64,000 bases of DNA from Atrina japonica. Its lineage: Eukaryota > Mollusca > Bivalvia > Pterioida > Pinnidae. The stretch is from NCBI GenBank assembly GCA_030159075.1, contig BROG01000006.1, positions 560,501 through 624,500 on the forward strand, written 5' to 3'. Shown here in pieces: positions 40,912 to 51,971 of the stretch. Each line of letters opens with the position of its first letter. The first letter of the stretch is position 1. The notes under the pieces were generated by a model. That model had not been told where the DNA came from, made no database searches, and was given only the letters and a program-made list of their open reading frames with translations. The position numbers and the translations under genes were made by a program.

Positions 40912-41571
40912 TCGTTATCTCGAAGTCGACGGGACCAAGCAAAAAATTCGAGATAAATGGATCTTCGAGTTAAAGGGTTTGTCAGTCCTGATTCCTCTCA
41001 TGAGCATCTCGGTAGTTACAAGAATACTTTTAGGCCTACATATATATCATTTGTCTCATTTTGTCAGTATATGTGCACACTGACGGCTACAAATACCATG
41101 TGTTCAAACAATATTTAAAGAAAATTAGAAGGAATTAATTTCGTTTGAGTATTTATTTCTTTGATACACAATTGAACTGGCAAGTAAAGATCACTAACAT
41201 TTAAACAGGAACATCCCATGCTCCATTTTAGATCACGGAAGTGACACTATCATTATACGTTTAAGAACAGAAAGTCTAAAAACAAATTAAAGAAAGTAAC
41301 ATTAACCAAATAGATTTAAGAATGGAGTATAATCACAATGACTTAATGACGATGTACAAAAATTTAACTTCGAGATAACTGGTCACTTTCACATTGAATC
41401 TAAACATCGGGACCAAGTTTTAACATCGACATTAGCGGTTTTTCGACTTTTCCGATCTCGAGTTATCAGGTCTTTTATTAGTAAGATATAGAAGAAAAAT
41501 TGTCGGGACCGGCACTTGATTTCGTGATAATCGGATAAATCGAGATTACCGATCTCGACATAACGAGTTTT

Positions 41572-41576
<5 letters not shown>
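40912..41576. mobile_element. Tigger-like non-autonomous element (665 bp)
   Basis: The left end CAGTCATACCTCGTTATCTC and the reverse complement of the right end (TAGTCAAAACTCGTTATGTC) are inverted and flanked by TA. Inner copies of TTCGAGATAA/TTATCTCGAA extend the symmetry. No transposase. Confidence 0.85.

Positions 41577-41638
<62 letters not shown>
41577..41638. repeat. (TA)n microsatellite
   Basis: About 60 bp of pure TA directly at the right end of the element, which may have seeded it. Confidence 0.95.
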
Positions 41639-41639
<1 letters not shown>

Positions 41640-41641
<2 letters not shown>

Positions 41642-42430
41642 GACAAATTTTACTTATTGTATTTGAATTAGTGAGATATTGCATTAATATCTAAATATGT
41701 GAAGAAAGTCTGTGTTAAGCTTGGCGGAATATTCTGTTGTAAAAACTTGCTAGCTCCAATGTACAACTACACCTCCTACCTGCCCCATATACTGATATGG
41801 TGAGGTGACAATATTTCCATTCAACATTATCAGAAACTCAATGTCAAAGATTCTTACATCTAGGTAAGTTATCCCCACGATGCAGTAAAACTTTTTATGT
41901 TACAGACAAAAGAAATATTTATTGTCCAGCTCTGATGGCAATGCATACAATGAAATCAAACCTTAACTATGCGGAAGTTGTATGAGTTAGTCTATATTAA
42001 ATTAATTTTCAACTGATGATTTTTTTTTTACAGAAACGATCGTCTTGGGCATTTGGTTTTATTTTAAAACTTCTGTATTGTTAATAGTATTAATGCATTT
42101 TGTTTTGACACCCTTAATTGATGCGTTTTTTCAATTAAGCTAAAACTGTAACAGTTATGACGCATCAAAATGGTTTTTTCTTGTTTATTTTATTTTCAAC
42201 TGGATTCCTCTTTTAATGGACATGACTGTTTATTTTCAGTATTTTCAAATCACTGAATTAAAGCATGTTGGAAAATCTTCACTTTAAATCAATTTTTGTG
42301 TGAACTGTAGTTCTGGAAGACGTAAGTAAATAGCATGTGCATAATAGATATTTTAGTTTGATATGTTTAATGATAGTAAACATTACTCATATTGATTAGT
42401 TTCATCAACAATTTAAATTAATCTGTATAA
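41640..42430. other. upstream region of the lectin gene
   Basis: AT-rich, with no repeat or gene recognised. It holds the likely upstream control region of the lectin gene. Confidence 0.5.
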
Positions 42431-42433
42431 CAT

Positions 42434-42447
42434 TTATATAAATATTC
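42434..42447 (+). promoter_or_regulatory. TATA-like box of the lectin gene
   Basis: TTTATATAAATATT lies about 30-40 bp before the start codon at 42475, which would imply a very short 5' UTR. An upstream non-coding exon is equally possible. Confidence 0.35.
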
Positions 42448-42474
42448 ATAAACAAGGTCTGGGGATAAAAGAAA

Positions 42475-42679
42475 ATGGCTTGTATGAAAAACAGCACCAC
42501 ATGTAAAATTACATACACATGGACATTACCCCTAGTTGTGATGATTATCCATGGAACAGGAATGGGGATATGTGGAACTTTCTGTCCAGATCCCTGGCTT
42601 TCCTATGATGGTGGTACCTATTGCTATGCCTTGGTGGAAGCGAATAAGAAATTTCACGAAGCAGACACCTACTGTAGAG
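42475..42679 (+). CDS. lectin exon 1 (signal peptide, CTLD start)
   Basis: Encodes the signal peptide and CPDPWLSYDGGTYCYALVEA up to TYCR. Donor GTAAGT, phase 1. The minisatellite of intron 1 begins about 10 bp after the donor. Confidence 0.93.
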
Positions 42680-45600
42680 GTAAGTAGCATATCACGTGTA
42701 AAAGTTTTCTCATACCTGTACATTATCGTATATCACCCGTAAAGGTCCCCTCATATCTGTACTTTATCGTATATCACCCGTAAAGGTTCTCCCATCCTGT
42801 ACTTTATCATATATCACCGGCAAAGGTTCTCCCATACCTGTACTTTATCATATCACCCGTAAAGGTTTATCCCATCCTGTACTTTATCATATATCACCAG
42901 TAAAGGTGCTCTCACTGTGTACTTTATCATATATTACCTGTGAAGGTTATCTTCACCTGTACTTTATCGTATATCACCTGTACAGGTGGCTCCCCCATCC
43001 CGTATTTTATCGTATATCACCTGTAAATGCTCACCCATACCTGTACTTTATCGTATATCACCTGTAAAGGTTCTCCCATCATGTACTTTATCATATATCA
43101 CCGGCAAAGGTTCTCCCATACCTGTACTTTATCATATCACCCGTAAAGGTTGATCCCATCCTGTACTTTATCATATATCACCTGTAAAGGTGCTCTCACT
43201 GTGTACTTTATCATATATTACCTGTGAAGGTTATCTTCACCTGTACTTTATCGTATATCACCTGTACAGGTGGCTCCCCCATCCCGTATTTTATCGTATA
43301 TCACCTGTAAAGGTTCACCTGTAAATGCTCACCCATACCTGTACTTTATCGTATATCACCTGTAAAGGTTCTCCCATCATGTACTTTATATCACCTGTAA
43401 AGGTTCTCACATCGCCTGTAAATGATCTCCCTTATCTGTACTTTATCATATATCACCTGTAAAGGTTCTCCCCTACCTGGACTGTATAGTATATCACTTG
43501 TAGAGGTCCTCCCATCCTGTACTGCACATATATCATCTGTAAATGCTCTCCCATTACTGTACTTTATCATATATCACCTGTAAAGGTTCTCCCATACCTG
43601 TACTGTATAGTATTTCACCTGTAAATGTTCTCCTATCCTGTACATTATCATATATCACTTGTAAAAGTTTTCTCATCCTGTACTTTATATTATTTCACCT
43701 TTAAATGCTCTCACATCCTGTACTTTATCAAACATCACCTGTAAATGCTCTCCCATCCTGTACTTTATATTATTTCACCTTTAAATGCTCTCCCATCCTG
43801 TACTTTATCATACATCACCTTTAAATGCTCTCACATCCTGTACTTTACCAAACATCACCTGTAAATGCTCTCCCATCCTGTACTTTATCATACATCACCT
43901 GTAAATGCTCTTCCATCTTGTACTTTATCATACATCACATGTAAATGCTCTCCCATCCTGTACTTTATCATACATCACCTGTAAATGCTCTTCCATCTTG
44001 TACTTTATCATACATCACCTGTAAATGCTCTCCCATCCTGTACTTTATCGTATATCACCTGTAAAAGATTTCCCATCATGTACTGTATTGTATTTCACCT
44101 GTAAATGCTTTCCCATACCTGTACTGTATCGTATATTACCTGTAAATGTTCTTTGATACCTGTTATGTATCACCTGTAAATGTCCCCTCCACCTGTACTG
44201 TATTGTATATCACTCGTAAATTTTCTTCCTCTAACTTTACTATATATCACCTGTAAATGTCACAGTGTATGTGAACGGTCGGCAGGGGATGTCTTTTCAT
44301 CCATTGTACCTGGTGCCACTTCTAGATTTTGTGTGTCCGTGTTTTTTCAAATATTCATAATTTTTTACGTTGTCTTATGGTCTTACCAATGGTTAACACT
44401 TTATTATTACTATTACATGTTTCATTGTCGTTTACGGAATCTTTTTTAATACAATATCCTTCACTTATTTACCTACTGCTGAGAAAGTCAGCTCACCCTA
44501 AAATATTCAATATTGTATTGCTAGCATATCGTCATCATCTTGTAGAGACATTTGAGGCACAACTAGCAGAACCATTGACAGAATTTGAAAATGTTTTCAT
44601 AGCAGAAACAGTTGTTGGTCATAACGAGGACTCGTGGATTGGGGTTAAAAGACATTTAAACGTGTGGCAATATATCAGCGGAACAGCAGTAACAGGTAAA
44701 CATCTTGGGTAAATACTCTTATTCTTCATTCAGGGGTGTAAAAAGATATTTTTCACAACAACTTTTGTTGTTCAGTAAATTGATATCACAGAAAATTATT
44801 TGTTATTATGTAGTTCTTGTAACATATATGATTCATATTATGTCGTCATCGCCCATGTTTATAAGTCACAACAGCATTGTTTTTCCTATAGCAACTCTCA
44901 GTGATTTTATTTATATAAACATAATAATACCAATATTATAGGTTTGGTGAAAAAAATCAGTGAAACAGCACCTATTAACAAGTCGATGAGAATATAAAGT
45001 ATCACCATAGTAACGATCTTATAAATTTTGTAAATTTTCAATGTACGCAAAAATCATTTTTACAATTTCAATATGTAATTGTTATTAGATTGCCTATGGC
45101 TATAATAAATGTGTATTTTATTTTGTAATCCCAGATGAAAATCTTTCAATGTACGCAAAAATACCAGTTTTACAGTTTTTAATATGTAATTGTTATTAGA
45201 TTGCAAATGACATTAATAAATACATGTGTATTTCATTTTGTAATCCCAGATGAAAGTCTTTGGGAATATGGAACCGAGCCTACGTCTAATGACTGTGCTG
45301 TTTTGCATCATGGAAGCCATACCTTAATTTACTGGCATTCTTCGGAATGTTCTAATAAAAAAATGTTTGTTTGTCAGAAGATCTTTCCCGGCACTACTCA
45401 AGTTCCGTCAACAGCTGCTGCACTTACAACAGCTGATGCAGTTACAACAGCTGATGCAGTTACAACAGCCATCGCAACAACGACAAGAATAGATGAAAAT
45501 TACGAAATTTCTACCAGCCATCTGTGTACATGCCATTGTGACACTGCCATGACACAGGAAGAACTACAACAGTCAATTGAAGACATCAAAACGAATCTTG

Positions 45601-45770
45601 CTGTAGAAACGTCTTCTCTTTCATCCACGCAACGAAAACTAATAAGTGCCGATGACCCCCGAACTTCCTCCAAGTACATTGGGATAGCTGGCGCTATTGT
45701 AATTGGCACAGTTTTGTCACTGCTTGTTTTGTTGGATATTTTGACTATAGCACTAAAGAAAGTAGAATGA
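42475..45770 (+). CDS. membrane-anchored C-type lectin-like protein (3 exons)
   Basis: Exons 42475-42679, 44546-44695 and 45250-45770 join in frame to 291 residues. The order is: a hydrophobic N-terminal segment (about residues 14-32, signal peptide); a C-type lectin domain (about 37-163) with Cys 37, 50, 67, 134, 152 and 160 in long-form positions and WIGV at 99-102; a Thr/Ala-rich stalk (two TTADAV repeats); a CTCHC cluster; a helical stretch; and a transmembrane segment (about 261-286) with a short basic tail. The usual Ca2+/sugar motifs are altered: EPT in place of EPN/QPD and YWH in place of WND, so classical mannose or galactose binding is doubtful. The ATG (AAAATGG) is the first that gives a signal peptide. 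Such lectins usually act in recognition at the cell surface. Ligand unknown. Confidence 0.93.
42690..44265. repeat. 41-bp minisatellite filling lectin intron 1, about 37 copies
   Basis: Unit CCTGTACTTTATCATATATC plus ACCTGTAAAGGTTCTCCCATA with variants (TAAATGCTCT in the second half). A higher-order unit of about 284 bp (7 basic units) is visible: 42821 onward recurs from 43105. Confidence 0.96.
44546..44695 (+). CDS. lectin exon 2 (CTLD middle)
   Basis: Encodes ETFEAQLAEPLTEFENVF and EDSWIGVKRHLNVWQYISGT. Acceptor ATCTTGTAG, donor GTAAAC, phase 1 at both ends. Confidence 0.92.
45036..45259 (+). repeat. tandem duplication of the lectin exon 3 acceptor region (about 115 bp, 2 copies)
   Basis: TTTCAATGTACGCAAAAAT ... 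TAATTGTTATTAGATTGC ... TTTTGTAATCCCAGATGAAA occurs twice; the AGs end at 45134 (decoy) and 45249 (real). The decoy is followed by ATGAAAATCTTTCAATG, like exon 3's ATGAAAGTCTTTGG, and would run into a stop. Confidence 0.9.
45250..45770 (+). CDS. lectin exon 3 (CTLD end, stalk, transmembrane)
   Basis: Encodes DESLWEYGTEPTSNDCAVLH, CSNKKMFVCQKI, the Thr-rich stalk, HLCTCHCDTAMTQEEL, SADDPRTSSKYIGIAGAIVI and the stop at 45768. The acceptor TTTGTAATCCCAG has a decoy copy 115 bp upstream. The SADDPR..SS..IG..G block before the membrane segment resembles a tail I have seen on other bivalve membrane proteins (from memory). Confidence 0.93.
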
Positions 45771-46180
45771 ATTATTTCCTCATACTCATAGACTCATATA
45801 CAAAAGTTTAGCACACAACAAGCTTATACGTTATTATAGCGCAGATGCGAATTACATTTTGTTAAGGACCTATCTATAATTAGCGGATGCTGCAAATGGC
45901 AGAGGATACGGTTGTTAACAAACGGTTTATTTACTAAAAGCTGATTTACCTTTTAGTAACCTGAGATCATTGTGACCTATTGGTATAGTCTTTTGTTTTG
46001 CCTTGGACGGATGTCGTCATTTCATTGGATGTAAGGGGTCACGTGTCTGCCTTCCATGGTTCTATGGACGGTCAGTAAAAAAAAAGACAGCATTGGCGGA
46101 TGACCTGATTCACAATTCTGTGAATAGTGGCAATTAAAGATATTTACACATCAGAATATGGTCCTCGACAAAATAAAACA

Positions 46181-46320
46181 GTTATTATGTTTGTTACTGA
46201 CCGTTCACGGGAATATGTCAGGTTGATCAAGTCCATGGAAGAGTCTGTTTCGCCTCGCTTTCCATGAAGTTGATCAATCCGACATATTCGCGTGGACGGT
46301 CAGTAACAAACCTTATAACT
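46181..46320. mobile_element. foldback element with ~59-bp arms
   Basis: GTTTGTTACTGACCGTTCAC to AAGTCCATGGA on the left pairs with the reverse complement of TCCATGAAGTTGATCAATCC to GGTCAGTAACAAACC on the right, leaving a loop of about 20 bp. An extra GGACGGTCAGTAA lies at 46066, suggesting a larger element. Confidence 0.85.
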
Positions 46321-46329
46321 AATATTGTC

Positions 46330-46900
46330 TGTCGTCGTGCGTCGTGTATCGCCCATCACATGTCATTCGTTGGTAACTTTTAGACATTTCGACTTGTTCC
46401 CAAGAAGCAATGGAGGAATTTCAAGTTTTGAAGTTTTCATGAACCTATGATCATATTTTTTTTCAAATTTGGTATGCGTGATTAAGTCAATATCTGGAAA
46501 ATTTGCAAATGAAAACGAAATCTGTTCATTAACGAGGAACGCTTCAAATGGAATAGTGTACTGGTTTATACAAATGGCTTATTACCTTAACACTGACTAT
46601 GTATACATAGATATATGCGAAAGTGTTCGTTCTCCCAATTAAGATTTTTCTTAAAACTTTTGGTTAAATGGTTTGTAAGTTATTCAACACTCACTTAATA
46701 ATTGGATTTGAATGCTATTTTTTGCATGACCACAGGTGAATGTTGCAAGCTTTCAAGGTAATATGGTCAAATGACAATGTAAAGCTGAAAATGCAAATTT
46801 TCAAAAAAGGATTTGCATTTTGTTTTCACTGATACATAAGTAAATATTTAAGATATACAACAAGGCTCAAATAACCTATTTCAATCCATCCATCTTAGTG
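46330..46900. mobile_element. dispersed repeat related to 6718-7110
   Basis: Shares CATGAACCTATGATCATATT TTTTTCAAATTTGGT with the intron 3 repeat and has typical non-coding repeat phrases. No coding capacity. Confidence 0.45.
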
Positions 46901-46963
46901 CATTGTTAAAAAATTGCAACGTTATTTATATGAACTTGTGAGCTATTCGTAAATAACTGTAAA

Positions 46964-46990
46964 TGTATATATATATATATATATATATAT
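46964..46990. repeat. (AT)n microsatellite
   Basis: About 26 bp of AT dinucleotides. Confidence 0.9.
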
Positions 46991-47012
46991 GTAAATGTCA
47001 CCACACAGAATA

Positions 47013-47204
47013 TTGTAAACCCTTTGATTTTAGCGCGCCCTTTAATTTCGCGAATTTTGCGCACGGTGAAAAATTTAGAAATTTAATGGTAGTTAAATAT
47101 ATATTGATTCCGGAATAGTTTCCGTAATACAATCATAAAATCGCGAAATATTGAAAATATAAAAATCGCAAAATTTTAGGGCGTTGAAATTAAAGGGATT
47201 ACAG
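47013..47204. mobile_element. MITE (192 bp) with TTGTAAACCC/CTGTAATCCC ends
   Basis: The left end TTGTAAACCCTTTGATTTTA and the reverse complement of the right end (CTGTAATCCCTTTAATTTCA) are inverted and flanked by TA. CG-rich inner arms (TTTCGCGAATTTTGCG / ATCGCAAAATTTTAGGGCG). Confidence 0.85.
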
Positions 47205-47327
47205 TATAGTACAATATGTCTACAGAAGACACAAAGCACATAAAAATGCATTAGCTACGTTGTTTGTTCATATTTCTCCCCTTTTTACAACTTAACTTGA
47301 TATAAAATAACAAAAAGAAATATACAA

Positions 47328-47560
47328 AGGCATAAAAATTCTTAAATTCCTATATACTTTGTGAAAATTGTTTGAAAAACCCAGGTTTGACACTTATTCA
47401 CTTGCAATTGATTAACTCAACCTTACTATTTGTATATGAATATCACACTGGACCTGACCTTATTTTCACAAAATATATAGGAATTTAAATTTTTTTATGC
47501 CTGTGTATAGCTCTTATTTGTTATTTTACATCAAGTACAAGTAGTAAAAGTAGAAAAAAA
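47328..47560 (+). repeat. empty-site copy of the repeat flanking the 19.5-kb MITE
   Basis: ATTCTTAAATTCCTATATAC runs straight into TTTGTGAAAATTG, whereas in PAN2 intron 11 the same two halves (ending 19553, resuming about 20504) are separated by the 948-bp element. It then continues with ATTCACTTGCAATTGATTAA as there. Confidence 0.85.
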
Positions 47561-47569
47561 ATAAAAATA

Positions 47570-48740
47570 ATATATTTTGGTAAACATAGTTAATGCCACT
47601 TTAACATATGAATTCTGTACACCAATATTTACATGGGACTTTTTGTATCAGTTTACTGTTAAAAAATCTTCTTGGATACAAACATTCACACTTTGTATAA
47701 TCAAGTGTTTACACAGCACTTGATGGGCCTTTTTACTGCACTTAATACTACATTAATATCTATTATCGAGTTTTAAATTTTCATTACAACGGCATGGTCA
47801 CTAAACAGAGTTATAGTCAAACATGTCAATGTATGACGTAAAAATAGAATAACTTTTATTCTACCAAAATCACAATCCACACTTTGATTTATCTCAGCTA
47901 TTTTCAACATTGATATAAAAAGTAAACTTGATACCTCCGCTATCTGGAAAATTCTTGATTTTGATCGTTTCTACTTTATTGCATTGTTATTTTGTGGGTG
48001 CCCAACAATCTGTCTATTTATCTCTAGTGAAGACGTGCAGAAAGTATTCATACACTGTTTATTTTTATTACATATTTCATATAAAACCACATTTCCCCCC
48101 AAAATTATTGTGAAGCCATTTCTTATCGTATTTCAACAAAATTTTCACCGTTGAAAACATATTTGAATACATTTTCATTATTTATTTTGATTTTTAATTT
48201 TCTGAATAAGAAATTAAAAGATTTATTATTTTAAACAGAAAGTTTAAGTTTTTTATGAAAATTCCCTATACGTGTAAGTAAATTTGTGATGCCTAATTTT
48301 TACTTTGTTTAAATTGTCAAATCTTTGAAGCGATACATTTGAAAATTACAAAACCAATGAAACTTGGAAACATTCTCTTTTTACTTCTAACGAATTCGGA
48401 CGACAAGGGGGAACATATACACGTATATCCGACATGACTGCTGCTTTATGCCCTCGCGGGATTCAGCCCTCGCAGGATTCACATTGAAAGAGGAAAAGCG
48501 GAGAGGTAAACAACAAGCCACCAAATAACGAACTAAATAATCTGTATTGCTTCAAATGTGATGGTTGCCTATTGTTAGATCATTATGGACCTCCATAGTA
48601 GTCGCTGTCATGCAATAGGAATTTATATAATAAACCCCAAGTCTCTTGCCAAAAACCAAACCCTAACCATGAGAAGTGTCATTAATTCTCCCAAGGGAGT
48701 CAAAACCTAACTAATTACCTCCAAAATCACAGGAAAGAGC
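47570..48740. other. intergenic, no gene recognised
   Basis: AT-rich. A hydrophobic frame at 47928-48113 starts only at TTG and is listed under rejected items. Confidence 0.5.
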
Positions 48741-48751
48741 ATTGATTAATA

Positions 48752-48899
48752 GTCAGCCCCACTTAACGAAGTGGAAGGGAGATATATTTAAACCTCATTA
48801 TAGCCGAATTAAGAATTGTAAGAAATGCACGGGGAATGAATATATCCTCGTCATAACCGGTTTCACGTTATATACGGTCTCGTTATATGTGGAGTTGAC
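48752..48899. mobile_element. small Tigger-like MITE (148 bp)
   Basis: GTCAGCCCCACTTAACGAAG at the left and, reversed, GTCAACTCCACATATAACGA at the right are inverted and flanked by TA. Confidence 0.7.
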
Positions 48900-49367
48900 T
48901 ATAATGGATTTTTTTAAAAATCAAACTTCGTTGACATTTTACCTAGTTACCAATATGTACTGAAAGTCCATTTGCTCTCATTGAAAGAGTGGTTTACTCT
49001 CTTTGCAAAAAATACATGTACATAATTCATTATTTTCTTAATTAAAATGGATTCTATTGTTATTTTATACATAACTAAAAATGAGTTTTAATCATGGAAA
49101 AATTACGTTGGTGTTTATCCAATAAAATGAACAACTACGATACTGTTAATATAAACAGTTTTCAAATCAGAAAGTTATCTAAGAATAATCACGGTGCCTG
49201 ATTGCTTATATGCAGTCCCCAATTACGAAAATTTCTAAATCTGTTTATTCAATATAACTTTGCCATAAAATCTAAAGGCCCAAAGTAAATGACTAGGATA
49301 TACACATTTTTCAATATAACATGACATAAAATCCACATTTTTCACAGAAATATTATGTATTTTGAAT

Positions 49368-49598
49368 TTCCAATGGTGTTTTACGCCACACTCAACAATT
49401 TTTCAGTTATATGGTGGTGGTCGGTCTTTAGTGCAATGTATCCGGGAAGAGACCACCTGCCTTCTGCAAGTTAACTGACAAACTGACTCACAAAAATCCG
49501 CTTAGGTTCGAGCGGGACTCGAACCTGCACTGACAGGAAGTGAGAGACTTCATGGTTCACCATGTGATAATCTAACCACTCCGACATGGAGGCCCTCA
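49368..49598 (-). mobile_element. tRNA-derived SINE, family 2 (inverted copy)
   Basis: On the minus strand it reads GGGCCTCCATGTCGGAGTGG (A-box side), GCAGGTTCGAGTCCCGCTCG (B box), GCAGAAGGCAGGTGGTCTCT and a GTGTGGCGTAAAACACCATT tail. Better preserved than the copy at 23857. Confidence 0.88.
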
Positions 49599-49599
49599 G

Positions 49600-50180
49600 A
49601 AAAATACGAATAACTTGCTTGTCACACACTAAATTCATGTAGACTGGTCAAAGAGGGATCATCTCACAATTGCTAGTCAACATGATTTTCAAGTAAACAT
49701 ATTTTTTTTTTTTTTTTGTAAATTGAAATAAATTCAGGAAAGTATAATACTAATGTTCGATTTCATATACATACATACATTCATATACACTGTACTTTAA
49801 TGATTAGTTCCTATTAGGTAAAATACTGCTAGTAAAATCAGTAATATAATGTTGTGTAAAGAGGTGCAGATTTTATAATTTAGATTTTAATGATTAATCA
49901 AAATAATTTTAATTTTGATACAACACCATGCCAGTCTAATGTCATATATCCCAGAGTTTAATAATTTACATACGACCTACTTATGTATATATCAGACAGA
50001 ATTACTTGTATGGGTGCAGTTTTATAAACTGCGTATCAGTCCACACTGAATTTTTTGTATTAATACAGTAAACAGGCAAATTTTTTAAGAGCAAACCTAT
50101 AATTAGCATATTCACAATTCAGTTATGTACGGTAAAATTAAAACAATGCCATGAAATTTAAATATGATGATTAAGTGTAT
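49600..50180. other. intergenic, nothing recognised
   Basis: AT-rich with a T-run at 49703-49718. Confidence 0.5.
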
Positions 50181-50266
50181 TCATCAACCCCTGAAAATCA
50201 ATGGACTTTTCTGCAAATCAATGACTTAGGCCAATCCAAATGTGACTTTAGGGATGAACGAGTTAA
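50181..50266 (-). repeat. 85-bp dispersed repeat (minus copy)
   Basis: Reverse complement of the repeat at 27195 and 36826: TCATCAACCCCTGAAAATCA to TTAGGGATGAACGAGTTA. Confidence 0.85.
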
Positions 50267-50267
50267 A

Positions 50268-50925
50268 GGCATACTGTCGCTCAGAATCGTAATTATTTCA
50301 TCAAAGAAAACTAATAGATATTGATGTCAAAAAGTGGAATGTTTCCATGACAATATCGCATATAATTGGCATTTTATTAGGTTATTCTGTCAGTAAAATC
50401 TAATTTAGTATGCACTGACACAGATTCAGTTGACGCATATGATTGGCTAATGGCCGAAAATAATTTTAGACAACAACCTTGACTCTCATCATGGAGGTAC
50501 TGTTATAATACCGATAAAAATACCATTTCAACATTCAAACTAATCACCCATATATATCCTGCTTTTGTTCCAGTTAGATACTACACCGGATGTATTCCTT
50601 TTTCTTGCGGAATTTGTTAGCGATTGCTTTCTATCACTATTGAATTCGTTACTCTCCGACATCTTTGATATTGTTTACCGGGTTGAGCATGCATGAAAAG
50701 GTTTTCAACTGATTTCAAACTGGAGATCACATGACTTAGGCTTAGAGTAAATTGTTATCGTCATGCACAAGAATTCAACGCTGGCTTATTTTACATGTTT
50801 AAAACAGACCTCAAACTACAGTGAAATGTTGACAATAAAGACAGAATACTTTAAATATTTATATAAATTTCCGATTTTACCGCCTTTAAAACCAAACCAA
50901 AATTCTGAGACACTGAGCGATACTA
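50268..50925. mobile_element. possible MITE with GGCATACTGTCGCTCAG end
   Basis: The left phrase GGCATACTGTCGCTCAGAAT pairs loosely with ATTCTGAGACACTGAGCGAT near 50902-50921 reversed. It directly abuts the 85-bp repeat. Tentative. Confidence 0.45.
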
Positions 50926-51538
50926 TCATGACTATGTCTTTAATGAAAAGCAAACGGACGTGTACCATATCGGACGTGTATCATATATATTCTCTGTTCC
51001 ATAACTGGATATAAAATGAAACAGAGAATATATATATATATATATATATGACAAATAAATTACTAGATACAGCATTGATAAACTCTAGTGTCAATGATAA
51101 CAAAGATTAATTCAAAATTGCTGCTAGAAAAAACTTTATTTTTTCTTTTTATGATCACAACATCAATAACAATTACACGAAAATAAACATCATCTGTACT
51201 GTTTATATATAAAAATCAATTTTTCACATAAATCTAATTAATTCTGATAAAGAAAAATCAGTGAAGTAAAATAGGGTTCATAGTTTTGATGTCTTGCGGT
51301 ATGATATAAACTAGTCATTCAGTTAATGTAAAACAATTTAATTTGGCAAAGTCATTATTTAGCACATAGACACCCACAGACATTTTTGTGCTGTTTAAGT
51401 TTAGAGCTTTTGAATACACATGTACTTGACCATTTTCCATGTATTCGATTGTACGTGTTCATAATGACTTGCCAATTTTATCACATATATAAATTTAGCA
51501 CATTTCTATCACTATAAATTTAGATATACCGAATTCAA

Positions 51539-51573
51539 TCCATTACTCGCCCATGTCCCTAATAAGAATCCCC

Positions 51574-51611
<38 letters not shown>

Positions 51612-51862
51612 CATATGGTCGAGAATCTTTTCTAGCTGGTTGACAAAGAGATGTGGATCTGAAAAACCGTAAGAAACAGTTTATCTGTAGTGCCCCCAGC
51701 TACAGAGTTATGTTGATAGGAGTCCTTGGTAACAACAACATTACCACTGTGCCTTATAAAAAATAAACTGTTATACAACAATTTGACAATTGGTCCCATT
51801 AAGCCCCAATCCCTTTTCCCTGACTTCTGTAGTACCATGGGCACTTAATGGGTTGAATACAG
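51539..51862. mobile_element. 320-bp MITE family, copy 2
   Basis: Left CCGAATTCAATCCATTACTC, right (reversed) CTGTATTCAACCCATTAAGT, TA on both sides. Carries a T-run at 51579-51608 and AGAATCTTTTCTAGCTGGTT shared with the copy at 59553. Confidence 0.88.
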
Positions 51863-51971
51863 TATGGCAAAATATTTTTCATTTTATAGTGTTAAGAAGG
51901 GGTTGAGGACTATAACTGATTATGATGTAATAAGTGTAAACAGATGTACTGTACTGGGAAGAAATCATATA

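Noticed and set aside
47928..48113. Hydrophobic frame resembling a signal peptide after a TATAAAAAG
   Set aside because: There is no ATG (only TTG) and no downstream exon was recognised. It could be a relic first exon, but this cannot be supported.
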